From positions 1,984,001-2,048,000 of the forward strand of contig CAUJLY010000001.1 of assembly GCA_963281155.1 (NCBI GenBank): DNA of 64,000 nt. Direction: 5' to 3'. The notes under the pieces were generated by a model. It did no database searches and was not told the origin of the DNA. It worked only from the letters and a program-made list of their open reading frames with translations. Position numbers and translations under genes: made by a program. Source of the stretch: Rhabditophanes sp. KR3021. Taxonomy: Eukaryota > Nematoda > Chromadorea > Rhabditida > Alloionematidae. Below, in pieces: positions 9,215 through 20,883 of the stretch; position 1 is the first letter of the stretch, and the number at the start of each line of letters is the position of its first letter.

Positions 9215-10750
9215 TTAAGCATCAGGAACATGGTCTGTTTTATTATTAAGAGTAGGTAGAAGGGCATTATTATTACCATATTGAAAGATTGGATTTGGCC
9301 AGAACGGTTGACTCATCCCAGGCTGAGGTCCATTTAAATTCATTCCAACCTGAGGTGGAAAAGGTTGTTTATTCAGGAAAGAAAGCATTTGATTTTGTCT
9401 GAAGGGATCACAGTAGAATGGGTTATTCATCATGAATGAAGCCATTTGTTCTAACGGCCAGTAACGCATCGTCATGTCCTCTCTTTTCTTTTTCATTCTT
9501 CGGTTTTGAAAGTACACATAAAAACAAAAAAATTATACTTCTCTTAAATCCCCATTTTGTATATCTAGCCACTACAGTTAACCACATTTATCTACAGTCA
9601 TTCGCATTTATTTACATTTATCTCTATCAAGACCTATTCAGTTTTTACAAAAACTTATGATGAATCATTGTCAAGACATATCAAAATTGATAAAGCAAAA
9701 CACATAAGTTGTTCAATGGATAAAAGAAAGCATTTAAATTGTTGAATGCCACCACCAAAATTCATTAAACACTTACATTCATGCCCACAAGATATCTACT
9801 ATTGTATGATGTTTATTTCTAAACTTATCACACTCCCTTGTGTATTAATTGTTATAAATTGTAATGGAATTTCGGTGGTAAGCATTTTATTTAGTGTCAT
9901 ATCAAAAGTATTTGTCTCGATATTTGATTGATAGTTTAAGGCAAGAGACAATAAGTGATGGCTGGTTAGTTTATCTTTATCTTATTATTACAGTACTTGT
10001 GTAATAAGGATCTTACTCAACAACAACATTATGCAGTCGTGCTTTTGACGGTAGATTAGACTTACTTTGATGGTACCTTCGGGCAAACCTAATTCAAGGG
10101 ACAGCTCGCCTCTTCTAATTCGGCTAACGTAGTTTTCTTTTGAAAATTCCTTCTCTAACACATTAATTTGTTCTCGAGTAAAAGCGGTACGGTATCGGCG
10201 TGGCAAAGAATCTAAAAAGACAATAATTACCAATTGTAAATCATAAATTCGTGAGAAATAGCTATGGCTTACACAACATCCTCTAAGTAAGTCATAAAAA
10301 GGTACCTTGTAAAGAAGATGAATGGGTTACTGGGCCGGTGCCACAGTTATAAGAAGAATTTTTCTTGTCTTCATTAATTGAAGAATCCGAACTAGGACTA
10401 GTTTCATCTTCGTCTGATGTTGGTTCATTCATTTGGTGATGGTTATTATTCATTTTGAAGTTGTTAAAAATATTGGAATTGTTTTTGCCATGAGATTGGA
10501 AAAGAAAGTTGTGGTATGCATCATTTTGATTTGAATTTAATAATGACAGAAAGGGGTTTACCATAGGAGCATCTTTTAAGGATTTGGAATTAATTTTGCC
10601 TCCACCATTACTCTGATTTAGAAGGTGGCTTTTAGATAAAGACTTGAGGATCGAGTCTGGTGAGCCAGATGAAATAGACGATGCCGCAGGTGATTCTGTA
10701 GCTTTGGAACTTGATGATGAAATAAGATTTTCAATAGCAAAAGACGCCAT
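9215..10750 (-). CDS. vab-7: Even-skipped/Evx homeobox protein (vab-7 type)
   Basis: Exons 10750-10306, 10211-10066 and about 9517-9215. Exon 1 is Ser/Asn-rich with an acidic tract. Exon 2 gives [29 protein letters not shown]...LGLPEGTIK, diagnostic of the Eve/Evx homeodomain. Exon 3 continues [13 protein letters not shown] and ends Pro/Asn-rich. Two oddities: the invariant Trp48 of the homeodomain reads as Tyr (TAC), and the third exon is preceded by TTTTTAT rather than an AG acceptor, so the exon 3 boundary is inferred. The intron before it is 548 nt, long for this genome. C. elegans VAB-7 patterns posterior muscle and DB motor neurons. Length about 297 residues. Confidence 0.85.
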
Positions 10751-13172
10751 TTAATCTAAACTAAAAATAAATAAATTAATAAGCTGTAATACAAGAGAGT
10801 CTTCTTGTATATTAATAATTAAATAATTTTGGCATCAAGATATTAGCAATCTGTTTTCTCTTTTAAACGACATTACACTGCCCACTAAACATCTCCCAAT
10901 AATAAGTGTGGTTTCACAAAAAGAAAAGGAGACGGGCAACCACGCCTATATATGCGATAAGTTATGTAAATTGACATGATGGCGGGGTAGAGAAGTATAT
11001 GATAGTCCTATTTATAATTCAAATTGGTAGTAATAAAGGTGAAAAAAGTGATCATTACAAGTTTATAGCGTTTTTATTATTGTACTTTAACGTTAATGTA
11101 ATTTAAATTTAAGAGGATTCAGTAGTTGACACATAATCACTAGATTATGAGCAAGGGTAAAAATAATACAACTTAGAGTTGTAGCAAATAAAGATGTTTA
11201 AGATTGGTAGTAAAATGAAATTGATGTTCGAAGAAATGAATGAATTAATCAGTTCATATAGCCATCAGCTGCTGCTTCTTTGTGATTTTATATTTTTGGG
11301 AGTGAAGATTAATATCCACTAATAGATCAAGTGCTTAAGATAAGCTATTTAATTTGGTAGTAGTGCTTAATTTATCTAGCTTGTTGCTGGTACTAGTGCA
11401 ATATTAATGAATATCTAAATATCCATTTTGGGTACATTCATAGTGGCGCGGCAAATCATTTATTCTTGCCAGTCTACAACAATTGCAGTCAAAGCAGTTC
11501 TTCAAATTTTTCAAGGATAAACTATTAATCTCATTACCATAATTTTGTCATTTGTTTAAGAGATTTATAAAGAAGGACACTTAAATTTGTTATTAAAATT
11601 GCCATTTTATTTCTCTTACACAATCAAATATTCACCAGGCGCGATACCTTTTTAAAGACGGCACAAGAAGTTTTGTTAATAAGTTTGTTGTTATTGTTAA
11701 TAGTACTAAGCTTGTAATTAATACCGCAACTTTACAACACCATTGTATATCAGTACCTTTGCAATAACGTTATGAGGAGTGTTAAAAGACTAATATCGGT
11801 ATGTTTCCTTTGACGATTAAAAACAACTAAATCCCCAATTACGTGTCAACTTCTTTTGACATGTTGCTTAATCAAAAGTATGCCTTCCACCATAAAAGTT
11901 GAGATCCTTTCTGTTTTGTTGTAAATTGTGTCAAAACAATAACAAGCCATAATCTTAAGGTCGAAGGCAAATTGACATTGTCTATAGATATGTGTCTCCA
12001 CATCCATTTGACTGTTTAAACATTTATAACAACACGAGCAGGAGTGGCGGATTTTTGAAGATAATTGATATGATAAGGAATTTGAAGATGACAATAATAT
12101 TTTCAATTCCATAAATATATGTATTATATTTCTGCTGTTCACTGTTAGTTATATACCATACTCAATCATAAAATGCTTTAAATTCAAATTATTAATTACA
12201 CTCTTTTTTACATACACAGTATATGGTAAAAATTAATTAATTTGAAAAGTTAATTACACCAAACAATTATCTTACTGATAAGTATCGTACCACCAAAAAA
12301 GATAATAGTAATAGTTACTAGTAAGATGTGTAAGGTTGGTTGGATTGTGTCAGGGTGGATTATTCACATAATAAGTAACTAAGAAGAGACAAAGGATCTG
12401 TTTCCTTATAAATTACATATCATATCTTTACCGATTACGACTGTCATTAAAGTTGCATGTAAAAGCAAAAAAGGAGATGAATATGCTGGTGCCCCTAGAA
12501 ATGAGTGTTTATTATGTTAATGGCGGTGCAATAAACAATAGACCAATTTTGGATTTTATTAGTTGTAATTGTTTGAAAGATATATTTAACTTGTTGTCAA
12601 CGAGGTTTCTGATTTAATAATACAATATTAATTTTATCTACCACCACCAATTAATTAATTTGTTAACAAAAAAGAGTTGCTACGTCCTTTTGAATTAAAT
12701 ACACTTTATGGATATCATATAATTTGAAATAAGTAAAAGACAATTGATATAACAAAATAATTACCAAGACATATTATTTATACCAATACATATTATTTAC
12801 ACCAATACATATTATGTTTCGGAGCAATCATTCATCCACTACCATCTAGTATAGACCACGAATTTAATTGATACCATGTCATATCATTTATTCGGTTCAT
12901 TTTCGAATAAATAGCTTTTGGCAGAACAATTAATTATCGCTTAACTCCATATTTCTGGCTCGTAGTAATACATAAATATGTCATTTTTTTTCAATTAACT
13001 TCCATTATATTTGTGTGAATGAATAATATGAATACCATCAAAAGATATAGGATATTAAGAGAAATTTAATTATTTTGGTAAAAGAAGAAAATATTTATAA
13101 TTTAGGTGAACAACAATATTAATTAGATATAAGCTGGATATTATTTTGAATTAGTTAAAATATGATATCATT
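10751..13172. other. 2.4 kb upstream region of the vab-7-like gene; no gene seen
   Basis: No multi-exon gene could be assembled. A TATATA box occurs at about 10948, 200 bp from the vab-7 ATG. Long non-coding sequence in front of a developmental homeobox gene suggests cis-regulatory DNA. A minus-strand frame at 11846-12142 was considered and rejected. Confidence 0.45.
12763..12819. repeat. Three tandem 19-nt units
   Basis: Three successive copies based on ACCAATACATATTATTTAC at 12763, 12782 and 12801, with two to three mismatches each. Confidence 0.85.
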
Positions 13173-14255
13173 TTAGACCTGTGCTTTAACTTTTCCTTCG
13201 TTGGTTCTTTGAGTTACACTTATCTTCGCTACACTTATCTTTGATGTCCTTGTTACGTATTTGGCGATGAGTACATTTTGAACTATTTTAAAAGTGCAAG
13301 TAGCTCTTTTTCTAAATTCCTGATTGAGGAAAAAATAAACAAATAAGTTCATTGAAGACTTAAAAACAAGCATCCAATCAGAAGCATCCGAAATTGCTAC
13401 ATCAATCTGCATTTATATAATTATAAAGACAATAAAAATGAAACTTACTATTCCAACAAGAAAGGAACTTGTCAATGAGATTAAAGACGGCAAAGCAACG
13501 GTAATTGTACTTATTACAACAATTATAAATAAACTTTTTATCCTCAGCAAATTATCTTTGTTTTCTTGATTTCCGCTACTCTTTTTTAGCATTCTTCTCA
13601 CTTTAATTAGGCAGAAGGTCGTGGCAAGGAAACACAGGAAATAACAAAACACATTACTGAAGTAACAGAAGCGCATGTAATTATAGGTGTATGATACTTT
13701 TCTTCCGCACCAAAATTTTACGCCTTCATCGCGATGTAGGAATGATAGGAAGAAAGCTATGAGGACGGCTATGATTGTATAGAATGTGCAAAAAAAGGTT
13801 AATAAAGTTGAGATGAGCGAAAATTTAGTTCTATAGATTAGAATAAAATGACTTGCTAGGATTCGTTCTATTGCCATGCAAAGGGTCGCCACAGCTGGTA
13901 TCAAACTGCCGAATAAGCCTATCAAATCAAAGGCCATCCAGGCACAAGTCCAGTAGGTCTGGATAGGAACAATGTGATCGGCTAATGCTCGTCGGAAAAT
14001 ATTTCCTCTTTGGAGACCTTGAAGCATTATTCCTAGACAATTTAAGCAATCTCCTATAGCTAAGCATGCCATTAATTTATTTTCAACTAAATAAGCAAAG
14101 GAACTAAATAAAATGACTAATAGTGGAATATTTATCAAGGAACCTATCAAGCCTAATGCAAAGCCCAAGTCTTGGAATAGAATCAATTCTACGGTATTAT
14201 TCTTCGAATGTACTTCATAACCTTCCGGAATTATTAAAAAAGATGTAGTTTCCAT
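13173..14255 (-). CDS. Serpentine chemoreceptor Srsx-like, paralog A (346 aa)
   Basis: Exons 14255-13449 and 13406-13173 with a 42-nt intron. Seven TM helices are visible: TM1 GLIGSLINIPLL, TM2 with AIGDCLNCLG, TM3 ending in MAIERILASHF (the E/DRY position) followed by YRTKF, and a last-exon TM7 with SSMNLFVYFFLNQEFRKR. These match nematode Srsx receptors, which are rhodopsin-like chemosensory GPCRs. It is first of three tandem paralogs on the same strand. Relative to B it lacks the intron after TM1 but keeps the intron before TM7. The tail is Lys/Ser/Thr-rich. Confidence 0.8.
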
Positions 14256-14671
14256 TATTTAAACAAATACTTAATATGTAGTCCAAATGTAGTTTATTAT
14301 ATCACAAAAAAAGCTTTATAGGATAAATTTTTAGATGAAAAATAATTGAAAGGTGCAAATAGTTAGTTCACACAAATCATAAGGGTGTGTGAGGCTTATT
14401 TTAAGAAGTTGTTAACTAAATAAGCTTTGATATTTGATGTAACTAATTATTTTGGTGGAAATAATTACTTCATTGTAAATATGGGTATATGTTTTGTTGA
14501 AGAGAAGACAAATTAGATTTTGTTTAAGACAGAATAGATTTATTAAAAGGATAATATAGAGATTATTGGTTGGATGTACTTTTATTCAATTATTTGATAA
14601 ACTTGAGTTTTTGCAATCGCCATAATGACTTGTTTGAAGGCTTTAAAAAGAAGTTTATTAGTGTGTATAAT
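14256..14671. other. Intergenic spacer between Srsx paralogs
   Basis: AT-rich, no exon or repeat recognised. Confidence 0.5.
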
Positions 14672-15803
14672 TTATGAAATTACTTTAGATTTGTTTGAAC
14701 TAATTTTTGTTATAGTCATTTTAACTAAAGGTTCTTTTTTTCTTGTGAGTATCCGTAATATACGTTTTCTAAATTCTTTGTTCAGGAGTGAATAGACGAA
14801 TAGATTCATCGAAGATTTAAACACCAACATCCAATCTGAAGGATCAGAAATGGCTGCATCAAGCTATAGAATTAATTTAATTAGAGTAGCTTTAATTAAA
14901 TAAATTTCTTACCTTTCCAAGAAAAGAACTAGCCAGCGAAACAAATGAGGGGAATGAAACAGTGACTGTTGATAAAATAGAAATCACAAACAAACATTTA
15001 ATTTTTAATAAATTAGTTCTGTTTTCACGCGAACCTTTGTTTTTGCTGAGCACTTTTACAACTTCAATTAAACAAATTGAGGTTAATATTAGAGACGTGC
15101 AATATGCAAAAACATTCATTGCTGTTACGAAGCGCATGTAATCAGCTGAATAAGCAACTTTCTTCCCACAATAGAATCTTACCTTTACATCTTTGTTGAT
15201 GAAAGCTATGATGAAAGCTGCCAGAACCGTAAGAACACTATATAAGATAGAAAAAGCTAAAAATAATGTACCTCCATTGGCAAATTTACTGCGATAAAGA
15301 ACAGGAAAGTTACTAGCTAATAGCCTTTCTACTCCCATGCAAAGTGTCGTAATAGCTGGTAATAATGCTCCGCAAAGTCCGAACAAATCAAAAGCAACCC
15401 AAGCACAACTCCAGTAAGTTTGAATGGGTACTATCTGGTTTTGAATGGCTGTTCTGTACATATTTCCACGCTGCAGCCCTTGGAACATTACTCCCAGGCA
15501 ATTCATTAAATCACCTACAGCTAAATACGCCAATAACTTAAAAATAAGAAATAATTAAACAAATTGGAAAATAAATAAAGAATAATTAAAAAGTTAAATG
15601 TAACTCACTTTATTTGCTTTTAAATACTTGATAGAAGAAAAGAAAATAATTAACAAAGGCACATTAATTAGACTACCAGCCATACCAAGCCACAGCCCTA
15701 AATCTTGGTATATGAGTAACCTCTCCAAAGTATTGTCCGTATTCCTAACATATCCATCCGGAATAAAAATATATTTGAAGGTAGTTGTCGTAATAGTAGC
15801 CAT
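14672..15803 (-). CDS. Serpentine chemoreceptor Srsx-like, paralog B (336 aa)
   Basis: Three exons: 15803-15609, 15536-14913, 14863-14672, introns of 72 and 49 nt; frame consistent and the last exon ends KSKVIS. Same architecture as A and C: PDGY near the N-terminus, GMAGSLINVPLL in TM1, GDLMNCLG in TM2, GVERLLASNFPVLYR after TM3, AISDPSDWMLVFKSSMNLFVY in the loop and TM7. It carries both intron positions found in the cluster, so it may keep the ancestral structure. Closest to C in sequence. Confidence 0.82.
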
Positions 15804-16067
15804 ACGAAATAATTATGTGTCAGCACATTTGGCACCTTCATGCGTATTCATTCCTTAAAGTCAATTAATATTTTCTAAGTATAAGTTAAATGTCTTTATT
15901 AATCAAATTAAACTTGAAATGTGCTGCATTTGTGAAAGATTTTATTGGTTAAAATTAATTCTGGGAATTTATGTCTTAATTAGAAAGTGTATTTCGGTTT
16001 TTCACATAAATTCCATTTATTAAGACATCAGAGGCATTTTTTTGTGGTAACTTGTGGCTGAAATAAT

Positions 16068-17125
16068 TTAGGTTTGAGATGGAATTATTTTAGCTCGACT
16101 TGCACTTATTTTTATGGTTGTTTTTTCGATCAGTTCTTTTTGATTGGTGACGATTCTCACGATACGTTTTCGAAATTCTTTGTTTAGAAAAAAGTATACA
16201 AATAAATTCATTGAAGATTTGAAAACTAACATCCAATCGGATGGATCTGATATAGCTGCGTCTAGTTGTCCAAGAAAGGCAGAAGCAAGTGAAACAAATG
16301 AAGGGAAAGAGACTGTAATAGTTGAGATTACTGCAATAACAAATAAACTTTTGATTCTCAGTAAGTTATCTCTATTTTCCTTGGTTCCTTTGCTTTTGTT
16401 TAGCATCTTTATTATTTCATAAAGGCAAATAGAAGTGAGAATTAAGGATAAGCAATAAGTAACCACATTCATCACATACACTCCTGTTAAGAATTCTTTT
16501 GAAAATGACACTTTTCTGCCACAATAATAGCGAACTTTAACATTTCTATTTATAAAAGAAATGGTCAAAGCGGTAAAAAGAGTAATGAAGCTGTATGCCA
16601 GGGAAAATATTAAAAATTTTGTTCCACCATCAGCAAATTGCTTTCTGTAAATCACGGGGAAGTTGCTAGCTAATAGTCTTTCAATACCCATTGACAGTGT
16701 TGTTATGGCTGGAAATAATGCTCCGCAAAGGCCTAGGATATCCATTGGAATCCAGGCACATGACCAATACGTTTGGATAGGGACAATTCTTTCTTCCATT
16801 GCAACTCTGTACCATAGTCCTCTTTGTTGGCCTTGAAACATTACGCCGAGGCAGTTCAAAGTATCCCCAATCGCTAAGTATGCTAGCAGCTAAAAGTCAA
16901 ATAATTTAGTAAACCAAATAGTCAAAAAATAAAACAAACCTTGTTCTTTTTTAAGTACCTCTTGGAGCTAAAGAATATAAAAAGCAAAGGAATATTAATC
17001 AAAACTCCTGCAGCTCCTAATCCAAACCCGATATCTTGATAGATTAAAAGGTCTTTCAAAATACTAATATCCTTAATAGTTTCATAGCCTTCAGGAATAA
17101 ATTTACTTACTGTAGTAGTCGTCAT
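16068..17125 (-). CDS. Serpentine chemoreceptor Srsx-like, paralog C (335 aa)
   Basis: Exons 17125-16940 and 16889-16068; one 50-nt intron after TM1. The exon junction before TM7 that splits A and B is absent: LASAFLGQLDAAISDPSDW is read straight through. Motifs as in B: MGIERLLASNFPVIYR after TM3, CGRKVSF in the second extracellular loop and KSSMNLFVYFFLNKEFRKR in TM7. Length, order and strand show recent tandem duplication. Confidence 0.82.
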
Positions 17126-18038
17126 TTTGTAAATAAAAATTAACTCAAATAATATTTAGTAAAGCCTGAGATTATTAAGCACGGCTTTTTATGTAGTTTG
17201 GCAATAAATAAAAATTATTTAATAAGGTAATTGGATTTGAGAACAAATTTAATAAGTTTAACAAATTCTTATTTCTTATCGGATTTTTGTGTTTCTAATA
17301 AACACTTGATTTGTTGACAGTTGTTCCTCATTGCCAATTACTTATTTGAAATGCCAAATATAGCTATGGGTAATAAATAAAGAATAAATTGTTACCCATG
17401 ACATGACGTGTTTCACATGTTATAAAAAATTGAATTAATTGCACATTTTGGATAAGACCAAACAGCGTAAATATACTTTTGTTAACAGCCAATGCCTTGC
17501 TAATTTCTGTCTCATCATCAATCAAACAATTTGTTTCAAAAGTTACAACATTAACAGGGTCACACCTATTAATTAACGAACATATCAGTTCTTAAACCTA
17601 CATATTAACAACGTATTTCGTTGCAAAAGAAGATTACCTTGATATTTGTAACTAGTCCACAATTATTAATTACCTCATAGACATATTAAGTAATAATTGT
17701 ACTGATTCTTAGAACTTCAATAATAGTTCATAGACTAATATCTTTAAAAAGGTAAATAATTAGAATGCAAGTTGTTATATTTACAACAGACAATAACAAG
17801 GTGACCTTTGATTAATTAAAAAATATTTTGGAAATTAGATAGTAATTCCGTGAAATATTAAATATCGCTTACTCACACTTGTTTTTATTGCAATCATTAC
17901 TAAATATAAAAAGGATTTGGACTAATTGTTTTTGAGGCTAATTAAAGGTGAGGGAATGTTTTTGTTCTTCCTACGCTTTAGAATATATGATACACATCAC
18001 TCATAATTAAAATTCACAAAGATAATTGGCTTGTTGGG
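17126..18038. other. Intergenic, no gene seen
   Basis: 913 bp of AT-rich sequence between divergent Srsx paralog C and the esterase-like gene; presumably both promoters. No exon supported. Confidence 0.5.
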
Positions 18039-19945
18039 ATGAGGTATTATTTAATTTGGATTGCATTTATTCTTGTTATTAAGACTGAAGAGCGATTGAA
18101 TGAATATTTGGTCTTTAGAAAAGTTTCGTAAGTTGAATAATTCTTTTTGATTAAACTATTCAAAAATCGTTTTAGCAATGGCTTTGTCGAGGGAACAGTT
18201 TCTCAATATTCAACTGAAATGTTTATATTTTTTGGCTTGCCTTACGCAAAGCCTCCAATTCATAGCCCATCAAACAATCTGAGGTTCGAACTACCTCAAC
18301 AACTTGATGATAAAGATGATTGGATTGATGTGAGAGATGCCACTAAGCACCCTAGTATTTGCTACACAACATCCGAATCAGAATTCGAAATGTCTGAAGA
18401 TTGTCTTTTGGTAAACATTTATTCTAGCAAAAAGTGTTTATTAAACAAAAATTGTTCGATTCTCTTTTATGTCAACTCTGACACATTAACTTTATTTGAT
18501 GAACAAATAATTTCAGATAATTTTGCTAACAATGACATTGTTGTTGTAACAGCGAATTATAGACAAAACCTATTTGGGTTTATTAACAATCAAAAGAACA
18601 ATTCTTTTCCAACCAATTTAGGTTTGTTCGATTGTATGGAAGCATTAAAGTGGATTCACCAAGAAATTGCAACCTTCGGGGGCAACCCCTCCAAAGTAAC
18701 TATTTCAGGGTATTCAAAAGGAGCTGCTATAATAAACGCCCTTTTATCTTTCACCTAAATCAAAACATTTATTTGATAAAGTACTTTTGATTTCGGGTGC
18801 ACGTCCAATCTCTCTTTATACAGACAAAAACTCTCGAGCCACTGTCTTGACCGCTCTTCGAGCAAATTGCCTACTAGGTACACCCCACCTAAACGAAACA
18901 GACACAATAAAGTGTCTAAAAGGTACGGATGCCCTGACACTGGTCAATGTTCAACGAAAACTAGAGTTAGATGGAATTTCGATCGACGCATATGCTCAAG
19001 ATTACGGAATAAACTCGTTCTTCGAAAGAAATATCAATGAACTATCAGAAGAAAGAGATGGTAAACCACTGATGTTAGGAAACATTTGTCATGAACCAAT
19101 GTTGATAGATCAAAAAGAGATAGAAAGTAATGGAACTTTAATGGAGATTGCATGCAAGTTCTTGCTGTCGCCGATGGCCTTTAAAAATCATTCACTGGCG
19201 GTTAAAGTTTGCATGGAAGAGTATTCACAATATCCTGACCGGATTCGGTTCATGTTCGATGAGCTTGATGTTTTTGTTCCGCTCTTAAGAGAAGCTGTCA
19301 TAGCTCAAAAAGTTCATCAGAAAACGAATCACGCAAATGGTGTCAATAATAATGTTTTTCTGTTTACGTATGAAGAATATAACAGACATCAATTTATCAT
19401 CAAATCATTCGCGAATTTCAAAGAATTTCCTTCCTATACTAGTTACAAGAAAGACGTTCCTTTCGAAGTCAAAAAAAGAATCTTTATGTCTTTTGCTCAT
19501 TTTATCAAAACAGGAAATCCTAGTTACGACCATTTGGAATACGAACCTTTTGACCCTATTTACACTAACTATTTCGACATAATAGATGGTGTAAACAAAA
19601 TTGGGTACTCATTCAGGTGCAAATATTTTCTGGGTGCACAAATTGCATGAAATGGTTGGTGATTTCAGACATCAAATAAGTGAACACTGGGCTGTTTTGA
19701 CTAAAATGGATTTATATGTGGCTAGAAAGCCTTTAAATCCAAGCAATAAAGAAAGTTACTTGTGGAGGAAATTTAAATTTAGCAACAACAATACATCGTT
19801 TTGTAATTTTCGATATGGTCCATTCAAAAGTGACCCTATCATTTTTTTGTGGTTTTTCTGCGGATTCGGTATTTGTGTGGTTATCATGTGCATCTTTTGC
19901 AAACTTGTAAACATCGAAAGGACTGAGTATGAGATGTTTGCATAA
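18039..19945 (+). pseudogene. Membrane-anchored carboxylesterase/neuroligin-like gene, frame-disrupted
   Basis: Exon 18039-18127 encodes a signal peptide (MRYYLIWIAFILVI); exon 2 starts at 18176 after a 48-nt intron. The esterase fold is clear: YAKPP near the N-terminus, EDCLLVNIY, VVTANYRQNLFGF, LGLFDCMEALKWI, FGGNPSKVTISGYSKGA (Ser elbow GxSxG) and later blocks, then a C-terminal membrane helix (IIFLWFFCGFGICVVIMCIF). One extra T in the TTT at about 18749-18751 breaks the frame after NALLS; the continuation SPKSKHLFDKVLLISG is in another frame. A second frame change at 19589-19616 can be a 28-nt GT-AG intron. No His is seen where the family's catalytic HGxE should be, so it may be a non-catalytic adhesion-type member. 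Either a pseudogene or a gene hit by a base error. Confidence 0.7.
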
Positions 19946-20005
19946 AAAATACAAATAAAATATTTATTTTTACCGATTCAATATTCAAATTTACAAATTA
20001 AATAA

Positions 20006-20351
20006 TTATTGCAAACTTTGGAATACGCTTCTTTTGTTGTATGTATTTTGCCAAACAGTAAAGATCAAACAAATAAAATAAATTCCTCCGGCGATAAAGC
20101 ATTGCATTGCGTTCGAGTTGTACTTTTCGATGATTTGTCTGGAAAATATTATATGATGACAATAAAAGTCTTACTTACTCCACTGTCATTTCTTCTCCTT
20201 CTTTTTGGTTTAAATCAACGTCTGGGTATAAGGTAACGGCCTGTGTTTTGAAACATATTCCAAGTATAGGGAGAAATACACATCCAGAAAAGCATAACAA
20301 AATTAACCAGGCTGATAATTTGGGCCCAAAGAATGATTGATTGAGTAGCAT
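20006..20351 (-). CDS. Ribonuclease kappa homolog (RNASEK), 101 aa
   Basis: Exons 20351-20179 and 20138-20006 with a 40-nt intron. The protein begins with a short leader and FGPKLSAWLILLCFSG, which matches the CGPKLAACGIVLSAWG start of RNASEK; TM1 is followed by LGICFKTQAVTLYPDVD, then EQIIEKYNSNAMQCFIAGGIY (family YEQVSYNCFIAAGLY) and TM2, ending in NKRSVF (family NKRK). RNASEK is a two-TM protein that associates with V-ATPase and has reported endoribonuclease activity. Its stop is 61 bp from that of the esterase-like gene, tail to tail. Confidence 0.85.
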
Positions 20352-20883
20352 CACACTTAACTTTTAATTAAATAAAATCACAACGATAAAGCTGTGTCAT
20401 CTTTGGAAACACGTCCTGTTCTTTTTTGCATGTATATAAATAGATTAAAAGTGATATGATGAGATATTCAAAAAATCAAAGGCAACATGTTTGTATTATA
20501 TAATAATATCAATCATTATTACATGTATGTAAAAAGAAATCTACCTTTCATTAAAAACTTTAATTGCCTTACTAAATGTCAAATCATATCATCATGGAAA
20601 ATATAATATGTACTGTTGATTTATCAAATTCTCCAAATAAAAAAACATTTTATTTAGAACAAGTGATATCTATGTTCATTAAACTTAATAAAGGACATTT
20701 TATTACCGTACGAAAAGAAGAAACACTCTGAATGAATGACTCCCTGCACGTACTTTAAACGTTATGCCCTTAACCCTTATCTACCCAATTTGAGATATCA
20801 TTGAGCCATAAAAATGTAATTTATTGTTTCAAGTGCCAGTATATATGGGATTGATCTCCTGAAATCGGTCTCACATTTCAGAT
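20352..20883. other. Intergenic between RNASEK and the mlt-10-like gene
   Basis: Holds the divergent promoters. Contains one 45-codon plus-strand frame (20594-20731, starting MENIICTVDL) with protein-like composition but no partner or domain; not called as a gene. TATATAT at 20840-20846 lies 38 bp before the mlt-10-like ATG. Confidence 0.4.

Noticed and set aside
11846..12142. 98-codon minus-strand frame upstream of vab-7
   Set aside because: No domain, no splice partner, composition like random AT-rich sequence.
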